Positions 24,865-32,999 of a stretch of 64,000 bases of DNA are shown piece after piece. The notes under the pieces are model-generated. The model was not told the DNA's origin. It ran no database searches and was given only the letters and a program-made list of their open reading frames with translations. Each line of letters begins with the position of its first letter. Within the stretch, counting starts at the first letter, position 1. Made by a program: the position numbers and the translations under genes. Source of the DNA: Chryseobacterium formosense (GTDB lineage Bacteria; Bacteroidota; Bacteroidia; Flavobacteriales; Weeksellaceae); contig NZ_FPAP01000006.1 in NCBI RefSeq assembly GCF_900116415.1, forward strand, positions 1-64,000, in the 5' to 3' direction.

Positions 24865-26778
24865 ATGGAAAATATAGGTACACAAGGATTTTCATTTGAT
24901 TTGCCAAAAGGAAATTCATCGATCATTAAAGTAATCGGTGTTGGTGGCGGCGGAAACAACGCACTGAAGCACATGTACGAGAAAGGAATTCACGGGGTAG
25001 ATTTCGTGATTTGTAATACTGATGCGCAGACTTTAGATAATAACCCGGTTTCAAACAAAGTACAGTTGGGAACAACCATTACTGAAGGTCTTGGAGCGGG
25101 AGCAGATCCTGAAGTTGGAGAAAAATCTGCTATTGAAAGTATTGAAGACATCAAAGCTGCAATGGGACAAAATACCAAAATGGTATTTATCACTGCCGGA
25201 ATGGGTGGTGGTACAGGAACCGGAGCTGCTCCCGTGATTGCTAAAGTGGCAAAAGATATGGGAATTCTTACAGTCGGTATCGTAACCGTTCCTTTTAGTT
25301 TTGAAGGAAAAAGAAGATTGGAACAGGCTGAAAGCGGTCTTGAAAAATTAAGAAATAATGTTGATTCTTTAATCGTTATTAATAATGATAAATTAAGACA
25401 ACAATTCGGAAACCTTGGTTTCAAACAGGGATTTTCAAAAGCCGATGAAGTTTTAACCAATGCTGCAAAAGGTATGGCAGAAGTTATTACCGGTTATTTC
25501 GATGTAAACATTGACTTTAGAGATGCTAAATCTGTGCTTCAGAATTCTGGAACGGCTTTAATGTCTACAGGAACTGCTTCAGGTGAAAATAAGGCGGAAG
25601 AAGCAGTTAAAAAAGCATTAGACTCTCCATTATTGAATGATAACAAAATTACAGGCGCAAGAAATGTACTGTTATTAATCAGAAGTGGTGCGGAAGAAGC
25701 TACCATGGACGAAATCGGTATCATCATGGATTATATCCAGAAAGAAGCAGGTCATACAGCTGATATCATTTTCGGAGTTGGTGCTGATGAAGAATTGGGT
25801 GATGCAGTGAGTGTATTGGTTATTGCTACCGGTTTTTCTAATGACAACAAAAAATTTGCAGGACCTACTGAGAAAATCAGAATTGGTTTGAATGATGCTT
25901 TAGATACGCCAAAAACTTCACCTTTTAAAACAAAAGAAGAAAGAGAAATTCCTGAACAAGGATACGATTTCGGAGGTAAAAACCTTTTCAGATTGGATGA
26001 TGAAGATCAGGATGCTTCAAGCTTCAAGATGTCATCTGTTGAAAAAAAAATGACTATCGAGGATGAGGAGGTAAAAACTGAAATAAAATTCTCTGATAGA
26101 GAGCAAGATACGTTGGAAAGCCCGATTCAGAGCTGGAGAAATGAAGAAGAAGCTCAGGATGAAGCCTATAGTTTATTCTCATTTGATGATGATAATGACA
26201 CTAATGATTTAGAGATTCAATCGTTCTCATTTGATTTTGAAAATAAAAAAGAAGAGCCTAAAAACGATTCTTTCACTTCAAATTTTGCAGAAGAAAAACC
26301 GGTTGAATTCAGCTTTACGGTAAATGAGCCAATCAATGAGCCAAAAGTAGATTTCTCTCAGCCAAAAAACGAATTTGAAACTTCTACACAAACTGTAAGT
26401 CAGGTTACTGAAGAAGCTGCGCCGAAGATTGAGAATTTTTATCAGGCTAAAGAAGAAATAAAATCGGAAGAGCCAACTTATGAAAACAGAACAGAAGTTG
26501 AAACTCCAAAACAAGCAGAAAGTGAATTCACATTTGTTACAAAACCTGCTGATCAGGAAAGAGTAATGGAAAGAAGAAACAAACTGAAAGAATTCAATTC
26601 CCGTTATCAGAATTTCGATAATGTGAACGAGTTTGAATCTGTTCCTGCTTTTAAGAGAAAAAATATTTCAATCGACGGAAGCAATGCATCAGACCAGAAT
26701 ATCAACAGTTACCTGTCTGATAACAACGGAAATATGCAGATCAGAGAAAACAGATTTTTAAATAAAGATGTAGATTAA
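24865..26778 (+). CDS. ftsZ: Cell-division GTPase FtsZ with long C-terminal extension
   Basis: 637 residues from the ATG at 24865; an upstream in-frame start at 24811 lies in a repetitive spacer and is not used. GTPase core with GVGGGGNNA, the tubulin signature GGGTGTGAAPV and NIDFRDAKSVL. After about 320 comes a 250-residue acidic, Glu/Phe-rich linker. A canonical-looking tail peptide VPAFKRK is at about 593-599, yet the protein continues for 38 more Asn-rich residues to RENRFLNKDVD. Forms the Z ring; the VPAFKRK motif probably binds FtsA. Confidence 0.97.
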   Translation: MENIGTQGFSFDLPKGNSSIIKVIGVGGGGNNALKHMYEKGIHGVDFVICNTDAQTLDNNPVSNKVQLGTTITEGLGAGADPEVGEKSAIESIEDIKAAMGQNTKMVFITAGMGGGTGTGAAPVIAKVAKDMGILTVGIVTVPFSFEGKRRLEQAESGLEKLRNNVDSLIVINNDKLRQQFGNLGFKQGFSKADEVLTNAAKGMAEVITGYFDVNIDFRDAKSVLQNSGTALMSTGTASGENKAEEAVKKALDSPLLNDNKITGARNVLLLIRSGAEEATMDEIGIIMDYIQKEAGHTADIIFGVGADEELGDAVSVLVIATGFSNDNKKFAGPTEKIRIGLNDALDTPKTSPFKTKEEREIPEQGYDFGGKNLFRLDDEDQDASSFKMSSVEKKMTIEDEEVKTEIKFSDREQDTLESPIQSWRNEEEAQDEAYSLFSFDDDNDTNDLEIQSFSFDFENKKEEPKNDSFTSNFAEEKPVEFSFTVNEPINEPKVDFSQPKNEFETSTQTVSQVTEEAAPKIENFYQAKEEIKSEEPTYENRTEVETPKQAESEFTFVTKPADQERVMERRNKLKEFNSRYQNFDNVNEFESVPAFKRKNISIDGSNASDQNINSYLSDNNGNMQIRENRFLNKDVD

Positions 26779-26781
26779 ATT

Positions 26782-26864
26782 GCAATTGGCAATTGGCTTT
26801 TAGCAATTGGCTTTATCAAAGCCGAATCAAAAGCTAATAGCCAACTGCTAATAGCCAAAAGCAA
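26782..26864. repeat. GCCAATAGC-type spacer repeat with inverted halves
   Basis: Left half is built of CAATTGGC/GGCTTTT units and right half of AAAGC/TAATAGCCAA units, able to fold back. The same words occur at 17540-17572 (murD-ftsW) and, weaker, at 16164-16215 (mraY-murD). Confidence 0.55.
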
Positions 26865-26868
26865 AATT

Positions 26869-27315
26869 ATGAGCTTAGAATTAACCATAAACGAAGCAAT
26901 AAAAACAGCAATGAGAGCCAAAGACAAAGTGGCTTTAGATTCTCTTCGTGCTGTAAAATCTCAGATACAATTACTGAAAACAGAATCATTGGGAGCTGAA
27001 GTTTCTCCTGAGCAGGAAATTGCTATTCTTCAGAGAATGGTAAAACAGCGTAAAGATTCTTACGATCAGTTTGCTGCACAGGGAAGAAATGACTTGGCGG
27101 AGGTAGAAGAAGCTCAGATGAAAATAATCGAGCAGTTCTTACCAAAACAGCTATCTGCAGAAGAGCTTGAAGCGGAAATGAAACAAATTATCGCTGAAAC
27201 CGGCGCTGAATCTATGAAAGATTTAGGAAAGGTAATGGGAGTGGCATCAAAAAACTTGGCCGGAAAATCTGACGGAAAAAGTATTTCCGAGATGGCAAAG
27301 AAGCTGCTTTCATAG
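26869..27315 (+). CDS. GatB/YqeY domain protein
   Basis: 148 residues, the standard length for free-standing YqeY proteins. Helical throughout, with KDKVALDSLRAVKSQIQLLK near the start and GKVMGVASKNLAGKSDGKSI at the end, the tail that resembles the tRNA-interacting part of GatB. Cellular role not settled; the fold suggests contact with tRNA or a tRNA-dependent amidotransferase. Commonly found after ftsZ in flavobacteria, so it marks the end of the cluster here. A strong terminator follows about 110 bp on. Confidence 0.93.
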   Translation: MSLELTINEAIKTAMRAKDKVALDSLRAVKSQIQLLKTESLGAEVSPEQEIAILQRMVKQRKDSYDQFAAQGRNDLAEVEEAQMKIIEQFLPKQLSAEELEAEMKQIIAETGAESMKDLGKVMGVASKNLAGKSDGKSISEMAKKLLS

Positions 27316-27428
27316 AGTTTCGGGTTTCGGGTTTAAAGTTTCGAGTTAAATCTCACAAACATTATCTCGTACCGCGCATCTCGCAACACACTACGGATAT
27401 TCAACCTTTGCATATCGATTTGATTAAA

Positions 27429-27457
27429 GAAGCCCGAAACTTTATGTTTCGGGCTTC
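27429..27457. terminator. Bidirectional terminator closing the dcw cluster
   Basis: GAAGCCCGAAAC (27429-27440) pairs perfectly with GTTTCGGGCTTC (27446-27457). It lies between convergent genes ending at 27315 and 27481. Confidence 0.85.
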
Positions 27458-27480
27458 ATTTGTAATATGAATGTTAATGG

Positions 27481-28728
27481 TTATCTTCTAATGAAATGAT
27501 GAGTAAAAGTTCCCGACTTATTCTCAATGGTTAAAATATATTTACCGGTATTATACTTACTTACATTGATTTTTTGAGATGTGCTTTCATCTGAATTGAT
27601 GACATTGATTAATTTCCCGGAAATGTCAAAAATGCTGATCTTGCCTATTTTCTCTTTTGATTCGATCATTAAGACATCAGAAACAGGATTCGGATATATT
27701 TTGACACTTTCTTTAAACGTAAGATCCGATGTGCTCAAATTTGTTGTTACTGTAATAGCTGTTGCAGCACTTTGGCAACCGTTGATCGTTTGGGTAACAT
27801 AATATGTAGTTCCATTTGTTACAGCAGTAGTAGAGGGGAGCTGTGTAGTCATTGCAGCGGAAGAATACCATGTTAGATTTTGTCCTGTTACGGTAAGATC
27901 CGCTAATGTTGCTCCGGCAGAAACAGTCTGTGCAGCAACTGCAGTAGGAGGAGTTGTTGCAGCACCTATAGTAACTACAGTTTCTACTTTTCCGCTTGCA
28001 CAAGTTCCTAAGATTGGTAATACTTTCCAGTTGTAAAAGAAATAATAGACTCCACTGTTTGTATTGGCGCTATTTATTGTACCTCCGGTAATGGTACCCA
28101 AAGTTCCCAAACTATAAGGGAACGGGTTAGTCCCGGAATCTCTTCTCATTGAAGGTGAAGATCTTGCAACCAATTTGTATGAGTTTCCTCCTGTAACAGA
28201 AAAACCTACGGGAACAGTAAATTGTAATGGAGTACTTGTTGTGCCTCCTGCAGGTATGGTTACACTTTTTTGAGCAATTTTCACATAATTGGCATCCAAA
28301 AGTTCTAAGGCTAAAGTTCCTCCTGCAGAAGCAAACACATCTACCGATTCAATTATAAAACTACTATTTACGGTAAAAGCCAAACCCCATGGTGCAGTTC
28401 CGGCAACCACAGCAGTAGAGCTTGTAGCAGGAGTGGTTTTGCCTCCCGTTACTGGTGCGCCAAGTTCATAATTATAGGCTTCTGCCCAGTATGAAGTTGT
28501 ACCGGTAATCGTAGGAGTGGTATAGGTGTTTCCTAACCATACAGGTGTAGTTGAAGTGGCTGAGTTATACCATTTTACTTCTGTTGCGGTTGTATTTGCG
28601 GTAATAGTTGCAGAAGTTTGACCGCAGGTTGAAACCGGTGGAACTGTAAGCTGAGGCGTTGTGCAATTCTGAGATAAACCTATTCCGCAAACAAAGGCAG
28701 ATAAGATAAGGGTGTAGAGTTTTTTCAT
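27481..28728 (-). CDS. T9SS cargo protein with Ig-like domains and type A sorting domain
   Basis: 415 residues. Signal peptide MKKLYTLILSAFVCGIGLSQ, then a first Ig-like domain (ATEVKWYNSATSTTPVW), a middle beta region with TAPWGLAFTV, a second Ig-like domain (GQNLTWYSSAAMTT) and a C-terminal sorting domain at about 337-415 (VKIYPNPVSDVLMIES ... GKYILTI). The last domain directs export through the type IX secretion system and surface attachment. No enzyme domain seen; likely an adhesin or structural surface protein. A decayed copy of its 5' end lies just upstream. Confidence 0.92.
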   Translation of the reverse strand: MKKLYTLILSAFVCGIGLSQNCTTPQLTVPPVSTCGQTSATITANTTATEVKWYNSATSTTPVWLGNTYTTPTITGTTSYWAEAYNYELGAPVTGGKTTPATSSTAVVAGTAPWGLAFTVNSSFIIESVDVFASAGGTLALELLDANYVKIAQKSVTIPAGGTTSTPLQFTVPVGFSVTGGNSYKLVARSSPSMRRDSGTNPFPYSLGTLGTITGGTINSANTNSGVYYFFYNWKVLPILGTCASGKVETVVTIGAATTPPTAVAAQTVSAGATLADLTVTGQNLTWYSSAAMTTQLPSTTAVTNGTTYYVTQTINGCQSAATAITVTTNLSTSDLTFKESVKIYPNPVSDVLMIESKEKIGKISIFDISGKLINVINSDESTSQKINVSKYNTGKYILTIENKSGTFTHHFIRR

Positions 28729-28766
28729 TATAAAAGGTTTTAAGATTATTTTCTTTTTTAATAATA

Positions 28767-28955
28767 AAGCCCGAATAATCTTCGGGCTTCATTTATTTGT
28801 AAACCTTTATCAGCATGCCTTTAAAATTCTAAAAACTCGTGAAAAAAATAAACAGCGATAAAAGTGAGGGAATTACATTGCCACTAGATCGTTTTCTAAT
28901 GATGAAAAATCAAACTAATAAAGTTTTTTCATGGTAAACGTTTTTAGAATCATTT
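28767..28955 (-). pseudogene. Remnant of a duplicated T9SS cargo gene
   Basis: On the minus strand the codons ATG-AAA-AAA-CTT-TAT then TAG (28932 down to 28915) repeat the MKKLY start of the neighbouring cargo gene. The 20 bp before the ATG also resemble that gene's leader (GATTCTAAAAACGTTT against AATCTTAAAACCTTTT). About 130 bp further a stem AAGCCCGAA/TTCGGGCTT (28767-28789) resembles the cargo gene's own terminator. The coding body between is gone. I read this as a tandem copy reduced to its two ends. Confidence 0.4.
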
Positions 28956-29081
28956 CAAAATTAATAAAAAAAAATTAATATCGGTGAATTAAATTTAAAT
29001 ATTTGATAAAAAATTTACAATATTCTTATATTGTCATTTTGATTCATTTGGTTTACCAAATCGTTTGATAGTTTTTATAAA

Positions 29082-29113
29082 TTGTAAATTCACTGAGAAA
29101 TATCGTAAATTTG
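29082..29113 (+). promoter_or_regulatory. Promoter of the bacilliredoxin gene
   Basis: TTG (29082-29084), 21 bp, then TAAATTTG (29106-29113), a complete match to the Bacteroidota -33/-7 layout, 23 bp before the ATG. Confidence 0.65.
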
Positions 29114-29136
29114 TAAACACTTAAAAAAAATAAGAA

Positions 29137-29547
29137 ATGTATCCAACAGATTTAGTAATGCCTATGAAGGCTGAACTTACAGATAAAGGTTTCGAAGATT
29201 TGGCAACTCCTGCTCAGGTAGAAGATGCTTTGAAGCAATCGGGAACTACACTTTTAGTAATCAATTCTGTATGTGGTTGTGCAGCAGGAGCGGCAAGACC
29301 GGGGGTTGTTTATTCTTTAACAGGAGATAAAAAACCGGATCACTTAACAACGGTTTTTGCTGGTTATGATAAAGAAGCTGTTGAAACAGCAAGACAACAT
29401 TTGGCTCCATTTCCTCCGAGCTCACCTTGTGTAGCTCTTTTCAAAGATGGAGAATTGGTTCACATGCTTGAAAGACACCACATTGAAGGAAATCCTGCAG
29501 GTGCAATTGCAGCAAATTTACAGGCTGCTTACGACGAATACTGCTAA
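29137..29547 (+). CDS. BrxA/BrxB-family bacilliredoxin (YphP/YqiW)
   Basis: 136 residues. Start MYPTDLVMPMKAEL and the redox motif SVCGCAAG (CGC, about 47-49) identify the family; APFPPSSPC and MLERHHIEG are further marks. In bacteria that make bacillithiol or similar thiols, these proteins remove the thiol from mixed disulfides on proteins. A thiol-redox role is likely; the actual low-molecular-weight thiol in this organism is not shown. Own promoter and own terminator, so a single-gene unit. Confidence 0.93.
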   Translation: MYPTDLVMPMKAELTDKGFEDLATPAQVEDALKQSGTTLLVINSVCGCAAGAARPGVVYSLTGDKKPDHLTTVFAGYDKEAVETARQHLAPFPPSSPCVALFKDGELVHMLERHHIEGNPAGAIAANLQAAYDEYC

Positions 29548-29571
29548 TTAAAGTATTAAAAAATTGATATT

Positions 29572-29606
29572 AAAACCATTACAAATTTTGTGATGGTTTT
29601 TTGTTT
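29572..29606 (+). terminator. Terminator of the bacilliredoxin gene
   Basis: AAAACCAT (29572-29579) pairs with ATGGTTTT (29593-29600), continued inward by ACAAA/TTTGT, then a T-rich tail. Confidence 0.75.
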
Positions 29607-29613
29607 TAAATCA

Positions 29614-29644
29614 TTCGCTGAAAATTCAAATATTATTATATTTG
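29614..29644 (+). promoter_or_regulatory. Promoter of the GH3-family gene
   Basis: TTCG (29614-29617), 19 bp, then TATATTTG? no: TATATTTG is read here as TA-TA-TTTG at 29637-29644. The -7 box ends 5 nt before the ATG, so the message would have almost no leader. Confidence 0.5.
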
Positions 29645-29649
29645 TCTTA

Positions 29650-31167
29650 ATGGCAACTAAGGCACTTTTCAATACCGTGGTCAATTGGTTTATCAAACAG
29701 AGGATAGACCAGATTCAGAATTTTATGTCCCATCCTGTAGAAACTCAAAATGGGATTCTCTTTTCGCAGTTATTTCATGCTGAAGATACAGAATATGGTA
29801 AGAAGTATGGGTTTAATTCGATCTCGAGTTATCAGGATTTTAAAAATAAAGTTCCGATTGTAACGTATGAAGACTTTGAACCTTATGTTGAAAGAGCAAG
29901 ACAGGGGCACAAAGATGTAAGCTGGCCCGGTTATATTAAGCATTTTGCCAAATCTTCCGGAACGACCAATGCCAAAAGCAAGTTCATACCTATTTCGGCA
30001 GAAAGTCTGGAATACTGCCACATGAAGGCAGGTAAAGATATGGTGTCTATTTATGCAAATAATCACCCCGAAAATCAGCTTTTTACCAATAAAAATTTAC
30101 GTCTCGGAGGCAGTTCCGAGCTTTATGCGGACTTCAACACAAAATTTGGAGATCTCTCGGCTATTTTAATTGATAACCTTCCTTTTTGGGTTGAAATTAC
30201 CACTACCCCGAGTAAAAAAGTTTCTTTGATGGGAGAATGGGAAAGTAAGCTGAAAGCCATCGTTTCTGAGGTGAAAAATGAAGATGTCGGAAGTATTTTA
30301 GGAGTTCCGAGCTGGATGATGGTTCTTTTGCAAAGGGTTTTAAAAGAGACCGATGTAAAAAGTGTTTCAGAGCTTTGGCCAAACTTGGAAGTGTTCTTCC
30401 ACGGTGGAATCAGCTTTAAACCTTACAGAGAACAATACAAGCCTATTATAGGAAAAGACATCAATTATTACGAAATTTATAACGCTTCGGAAGGCTTTTT
30501 CGGGATTCAGGATCGTTCTAATAGTGATGAAATGCTTCTGATGCTTGATTACGGAATTTTTTATGAATTTATTCCAATGGATCAGTTTCATCATTCAAAT
30601 CCCAAAGTTGTAAGTTTAGAAAACGTTGAAGTTGGAAAGAACTATGCAATGGTCATTACGACCAACGGTGGTCTTTGGCGATATTTGATCGGTGATACAG
30701 TTGTTTTCACTTCAATTGACCCTTTCAGAATTAAAATTACGGGTCGTACGAAACACTATATCAATGCTTTTGGCGAAGAACTGATGATTACAAATGTAGA
30801 ATCGGCATTGGCAAAAGCTTGTCAGGAAACCAATTCTTCAGTGAAAGATTTTACGGGCGCACCAATTTTCATGAAAGAAAACGAGAGTGGTGCACACGAA
30901 TGGATTTTTGAGTTCAGTGAGGAGCCGGAGAATTTAGAGTATTTTACCGATATCTTTGATCGTCACTTGAAAACCATTAATTCTGACTACGAAGCCAAGA
31001 GATACAATAATATAACCCTGAAAAAACCGGTCGTGCATATTGCAAAGCCTAATCTTTTCTATTGCTGGCTCGAATCTAAAGGTAAATTGGGCGGACAAAA
31101 CAAAGTCCCTCGACTGAGCAACGACAGAGAATACATTGATCCTTTGCTTGAACTTAATAAAGCATAA
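29650..31167 (+). CDS. GH3-family acyl-adenylating enzyme
   Basis: 505 residues from the ATG at 29650. The start MATKALFNTVVNWFIKQRI is the normal one for bacterial GH3 proteins; an upstream in-frame ATG at 29590 lies within the previous gene's terminator. Motifs: FAKSSGTTNAKSKFIP (ATP-phosphate loop), EIYNASEGFFGIQD (adenylate-forming motif), LIGDTVVF and ITGRTKHYINAFGEEL. Plant GH3 enzymes link acyl acids to amino acids; the bacterial substrates are unknown. Ends at a perfect-palindrome terminator. Confidence 0.92.
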   Translation: MATKALFNTVVNWFIKQRIDQIQNFMSHPVETQNGILFSQLFHAEDTEYGKKYGFNSISSYQDFKNKVPIVTYEDFEPYVERARQGHKDVSWPGYIKHFAKSSGTTNAKSKFIPISAESLEYCHMKAGKDMVSIYANNHPENQLFTNKNLRLGGSSELYADFNTKFGDLSAILIDNLPFWVEITTTPSKKVSLMGEWESKLKAIVSEVKNEDVGSILGVPSWMMVLLQRVLKETDVKSVSELWPNLEVFFHGGISFKPYREQYKPIIGKDINYYEIYNASEGFFGIQDRSNSDEMLLMLDYGIFYEFIPMDQFHHSNPKVVSLENVEVGKNYAMVITTNGGLWRYLIGDTVVFTSIDPFRIKITGRTKHYINAFGEELMITNVESALAKACQETNSSVKDFTGAPIFMKENESGAHEWIFEFSEEPENLEYFTDIFDRHLKTINSDYEAKRYNNITLKKPVVHIAKPNLFYCWLESKGKLGGQNKVPRLSNDREYIDPLLELNKA

Positions 31168-31195
31168 AAAAACCGCAATTAATTGCGGTTTTTTT
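31166..31195. terminator. Bidirectional terminator
   Basis: Perfect 30-bp palindrome AAAAAAACCGCAATT/AATTGCGGTTTTTTT between convergent genes; it overlaps the last base pairs of the GH3 stop region. Confidence 0.9.
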
Positions 31196-31196
31196 A

Positions 31197-31574
31197 TTAT
31201 TTCTTTAAATCTTCTTTCAGCTTTTTTGCTGCATCTTCTACTTTTTGAGCTCCGGTTGCTGCGGTATTTTTAACATCTTTACTCACATCCTGCGCTCCTT
31301 CCTTGATGTCTTTACCGACCTCATGAATATCTGCTTTAGCTTTTTCAGCAGTTGATTCAATCTTGTCTCCGGCATTATCTACTTTGGTTTTAATATCGTT
31401 TTTGGCCTGGTCTACCTTGGCTGTATCCATTCCTAAACCTGTAGTTGTTTCTGTAGTAGTGGTTGTCGTTACCGAACCGTCAGGATTTTCTACCTGTTCT
31501 GTTTTTGTAGTGGATTTTGTACATGCTACGAAAATTGCAGATACTGCGATCGCAGCTAAGATTTGTTTTTTCAT
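31197..31574 (-). CDS. Small lipoprotein with amphipathic helical repeats
   Basis: 125 residues. Lipoprotein signal MKKQILAAIAVSAIFVAC (lipobox FVAC, Cys 18). Then a Thr-rich tract (SVTTTTTTETTTG) and about 75 residues of Lys/Ala/Asp helix with an 11-residue-like rhythm (KVDQAKNDIKTKVDNAGDK, KAKADIHEVGKDIKEG). This resembles LEA/YtxH-style stress proteins, which are thought to coat membranes or proteins; exact role unknown. Last gene of the minus-strand run that starts at mutL. Confidence 0.8.
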   Translation of the reverse strand: MKKQILAAIAVSAIFVACTKSTTKTEQVENPDGSVTTTTTTETTTGLGMDTAKVDQAKNDIKTKVDNAGDKIESTAEKAKADIHEVGKDIKEGAQDVSKDVKNTAATGAQKVEDAAKKLKEDLKK

Positions 31575-31601
31575 TTTGTATATTTTTTTAAGTTGAAATT
31601 G

Positions 31602-31937
31602 TTACTCTCTGGTTTCAGCTGCCTGATTTTGTGCTTCTTTTTCTTTTTTCTCAGCGTCAGCTTTCTTTTTGTTTTCTTTTTCTAATTCTTCTTTAATCCG
31701 TTTTTCTTCTTCCTGCAATTTTAAGGCCTCTTTCAAAGAATCCTGATATTTTTGGGAAGACATTCTTATCTGCCTCGCAATATCTACTGAAGTTGCTCCC
31801 GGTGAAAAAGAATCTATTGCCGTGGTATCATAATGTGCCTTCAGTTCCTGAATATTATTTTCAGGAGCAGCTTCTCTTTTTGAGCACGAAATAATTACAA
31901 CGGATAAAACAATACCGACAAAAAACAGATTTTTCAT
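31602..31937 (-). CDS. Small lipoprotein with charged coiled coil
   Basis: 111 residues. Signal MKNLFFVGIVLSVVIISC (lipobox IISC, Cys 18). Middle segment AIDSFSPGATSVDIARQIRM, then a Glu/Lys-rich coiled coil of about 45 residues to the end. No family recognised. It starts 4 bp after the phosphodiesterase-like gene upstream, so it belongs to that transcription unit. A periplasmic spacer or chaperone-like role is possible but not shown. Confidence 0.78.
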   Translation of the reverse strand: MKNLFFVGIVLSVVIISCSKREAAPENNIQELKAHYDTTAIDSFSPGATSVDIARQIRMSSQKYQDSLKEALKLQEEEKRIKEELEKENKKKADAEKKEKEAQNQAAETRE

Positions 31938-31941
31938 GCGA

Positions 31942-32928
31942 CTAATTTAAAAGAAATTCAGCAATTACAGGATAGTGATCAGATAATTTTACCGAGTAAT
32001 CTACTTTATAGCTTTTAGGAATGATATTTTTTGAACTGAATATATAATCTATTCTCAATGGAAATTTGAAGTCGTGAAAACTTGTAGAGCTCCCATTTCC
32101 TGCTTTTACAAAAGCATCATCTAAGTTTTTGCCTAAATTATAATACTCCCATGAATTCGGAACCGAATTGAAATCACCCGCAAGAATAACCGGATATGGC
32201 GAATTGTCGACCACTTTTCTGATTTTTCTTACCTGCTCTTCATGAGTTCTGAATGTAGGAATAAGTTTAGAAAAGATTGTTTTAATTTTATTATTCTCTT
32301 TTTTATCGGAATTTTCATCTTCCATTCCGAGCATATTTTTATTAAGCCTGAAAGGTTCAAGATAAACATTGATTACCCTTACAATTCTACCATTAATATC
32401 TATATCGGCATAGAAAGAATTTCCCTTTGACCTGTCGTTGATTAAATCACACTGTCTTACGATTTTATGCTTTGTTTTTAAAATGACTGACGGATATTTT
32501 ACCAGATCAGATCGTAATGCCTGATTGGTGTCTTTTTCCTGAACAAGAATGATGTCGGCATTCTGCTGCCTGATGTAATTTTTTACATTATCCCAGCCTG
32601 AACTTCCGTATTTTACATTATACGTTAAAACTTTTATATCCGTTTTGGATTGATTAATACTTTCATCTTGCGGTGAAAAATTGATCCATCTTCTGATCGG
32701 ATTGTAAAAAATGAAGGTGGAGAGAACAAAAACAAAGGCTATTTTTTTCTTCTTAATTACCCAGATGAGTGTAAATAAAAGATGAAGCAAAATCAGATAC
32801 GGGAAACCGAGAGAAAGCAGATTGAGTTTGCTGAAATAGGTCGGTGCGATCCATGCATTGGCGAACGTGCCGATTAAAAGTAATAAAATACCCAAATGTA
32901 AGAACAGAAAAATATGCAACCGCTTCAT
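31942..32928 (-). CDS. Membrane-anchored endonuclease/exonuclease/phosphatase-family protein, copy 2
   Basis: 328 residues. Three N-terminal membrane helices (about 4-22, 32-55, 62-82), then an EEP-fold domain: VLTYNVKYG, ILVQEKDTN (metal-binding Glu), GDFNSVPNSWEYY and LSDHYPVIAEF (catalytic Asp-His). The family cuts phosphodiester or phosphate-ester bonds in DNA, lipids or inositides; the substrate here is not evident. It is a paralogue of the gene at 33000, with the same layout and many identical motifs, and lies 71 bp after it. Confidence 0.9.
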   Translation of the reverse strand: MKRLHIFLFLHLGILLLLIGTFANAWIAPTYFSKLNLLSLGFPYLILLHLLFTLIWVIKKKKIAFVFVLSTFIFYNPIRRWINFSPQDESINQSKTDIKVLTYNVKYGSSGWDNVKNYIRQQNADIILVQEKDTNQALRSDLVKYPSVILKTKHKIVRQCDLINDRSKGNSFYADIDINGRIVRVINVYLEPFRLNKNMLGMEDENSDKKENNKIKTIFSKLIPTFRTHEEQVRKIRKVVDNSPYPVILAGDFNSVPNSWEYYNLGKNLDDAFVKAGNGSSTSFHDFKFPLRIDYIFSSKNIIPKSYKVDYSVKLSDHYPVIAEFLLN

Positions 32929-32999
32929 AAGAACTCAAATATGCATTTTGGCAACAAAAATTCTGCCAATCACTGTTTTAAATGCATAGAAATAAGCTT

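Larger units (their letters stand above)
28729..29136. other. 408-bp gap between divergent genes
   Basis: Holds a terminator-like hairpin (28767-28789), the remains of a paralogue of the T9SS cargo gene, AT-rich DNA without an open frame, and the bacilliredoxin promoter at its right end. Confidence 0.6.

Noticed and set aside
24990..25460. 156-codon open frame antisense to ftsZ
   Set aside because: Shadow of the strongly biased ftsZ codons; no start signal or recognisable protein.
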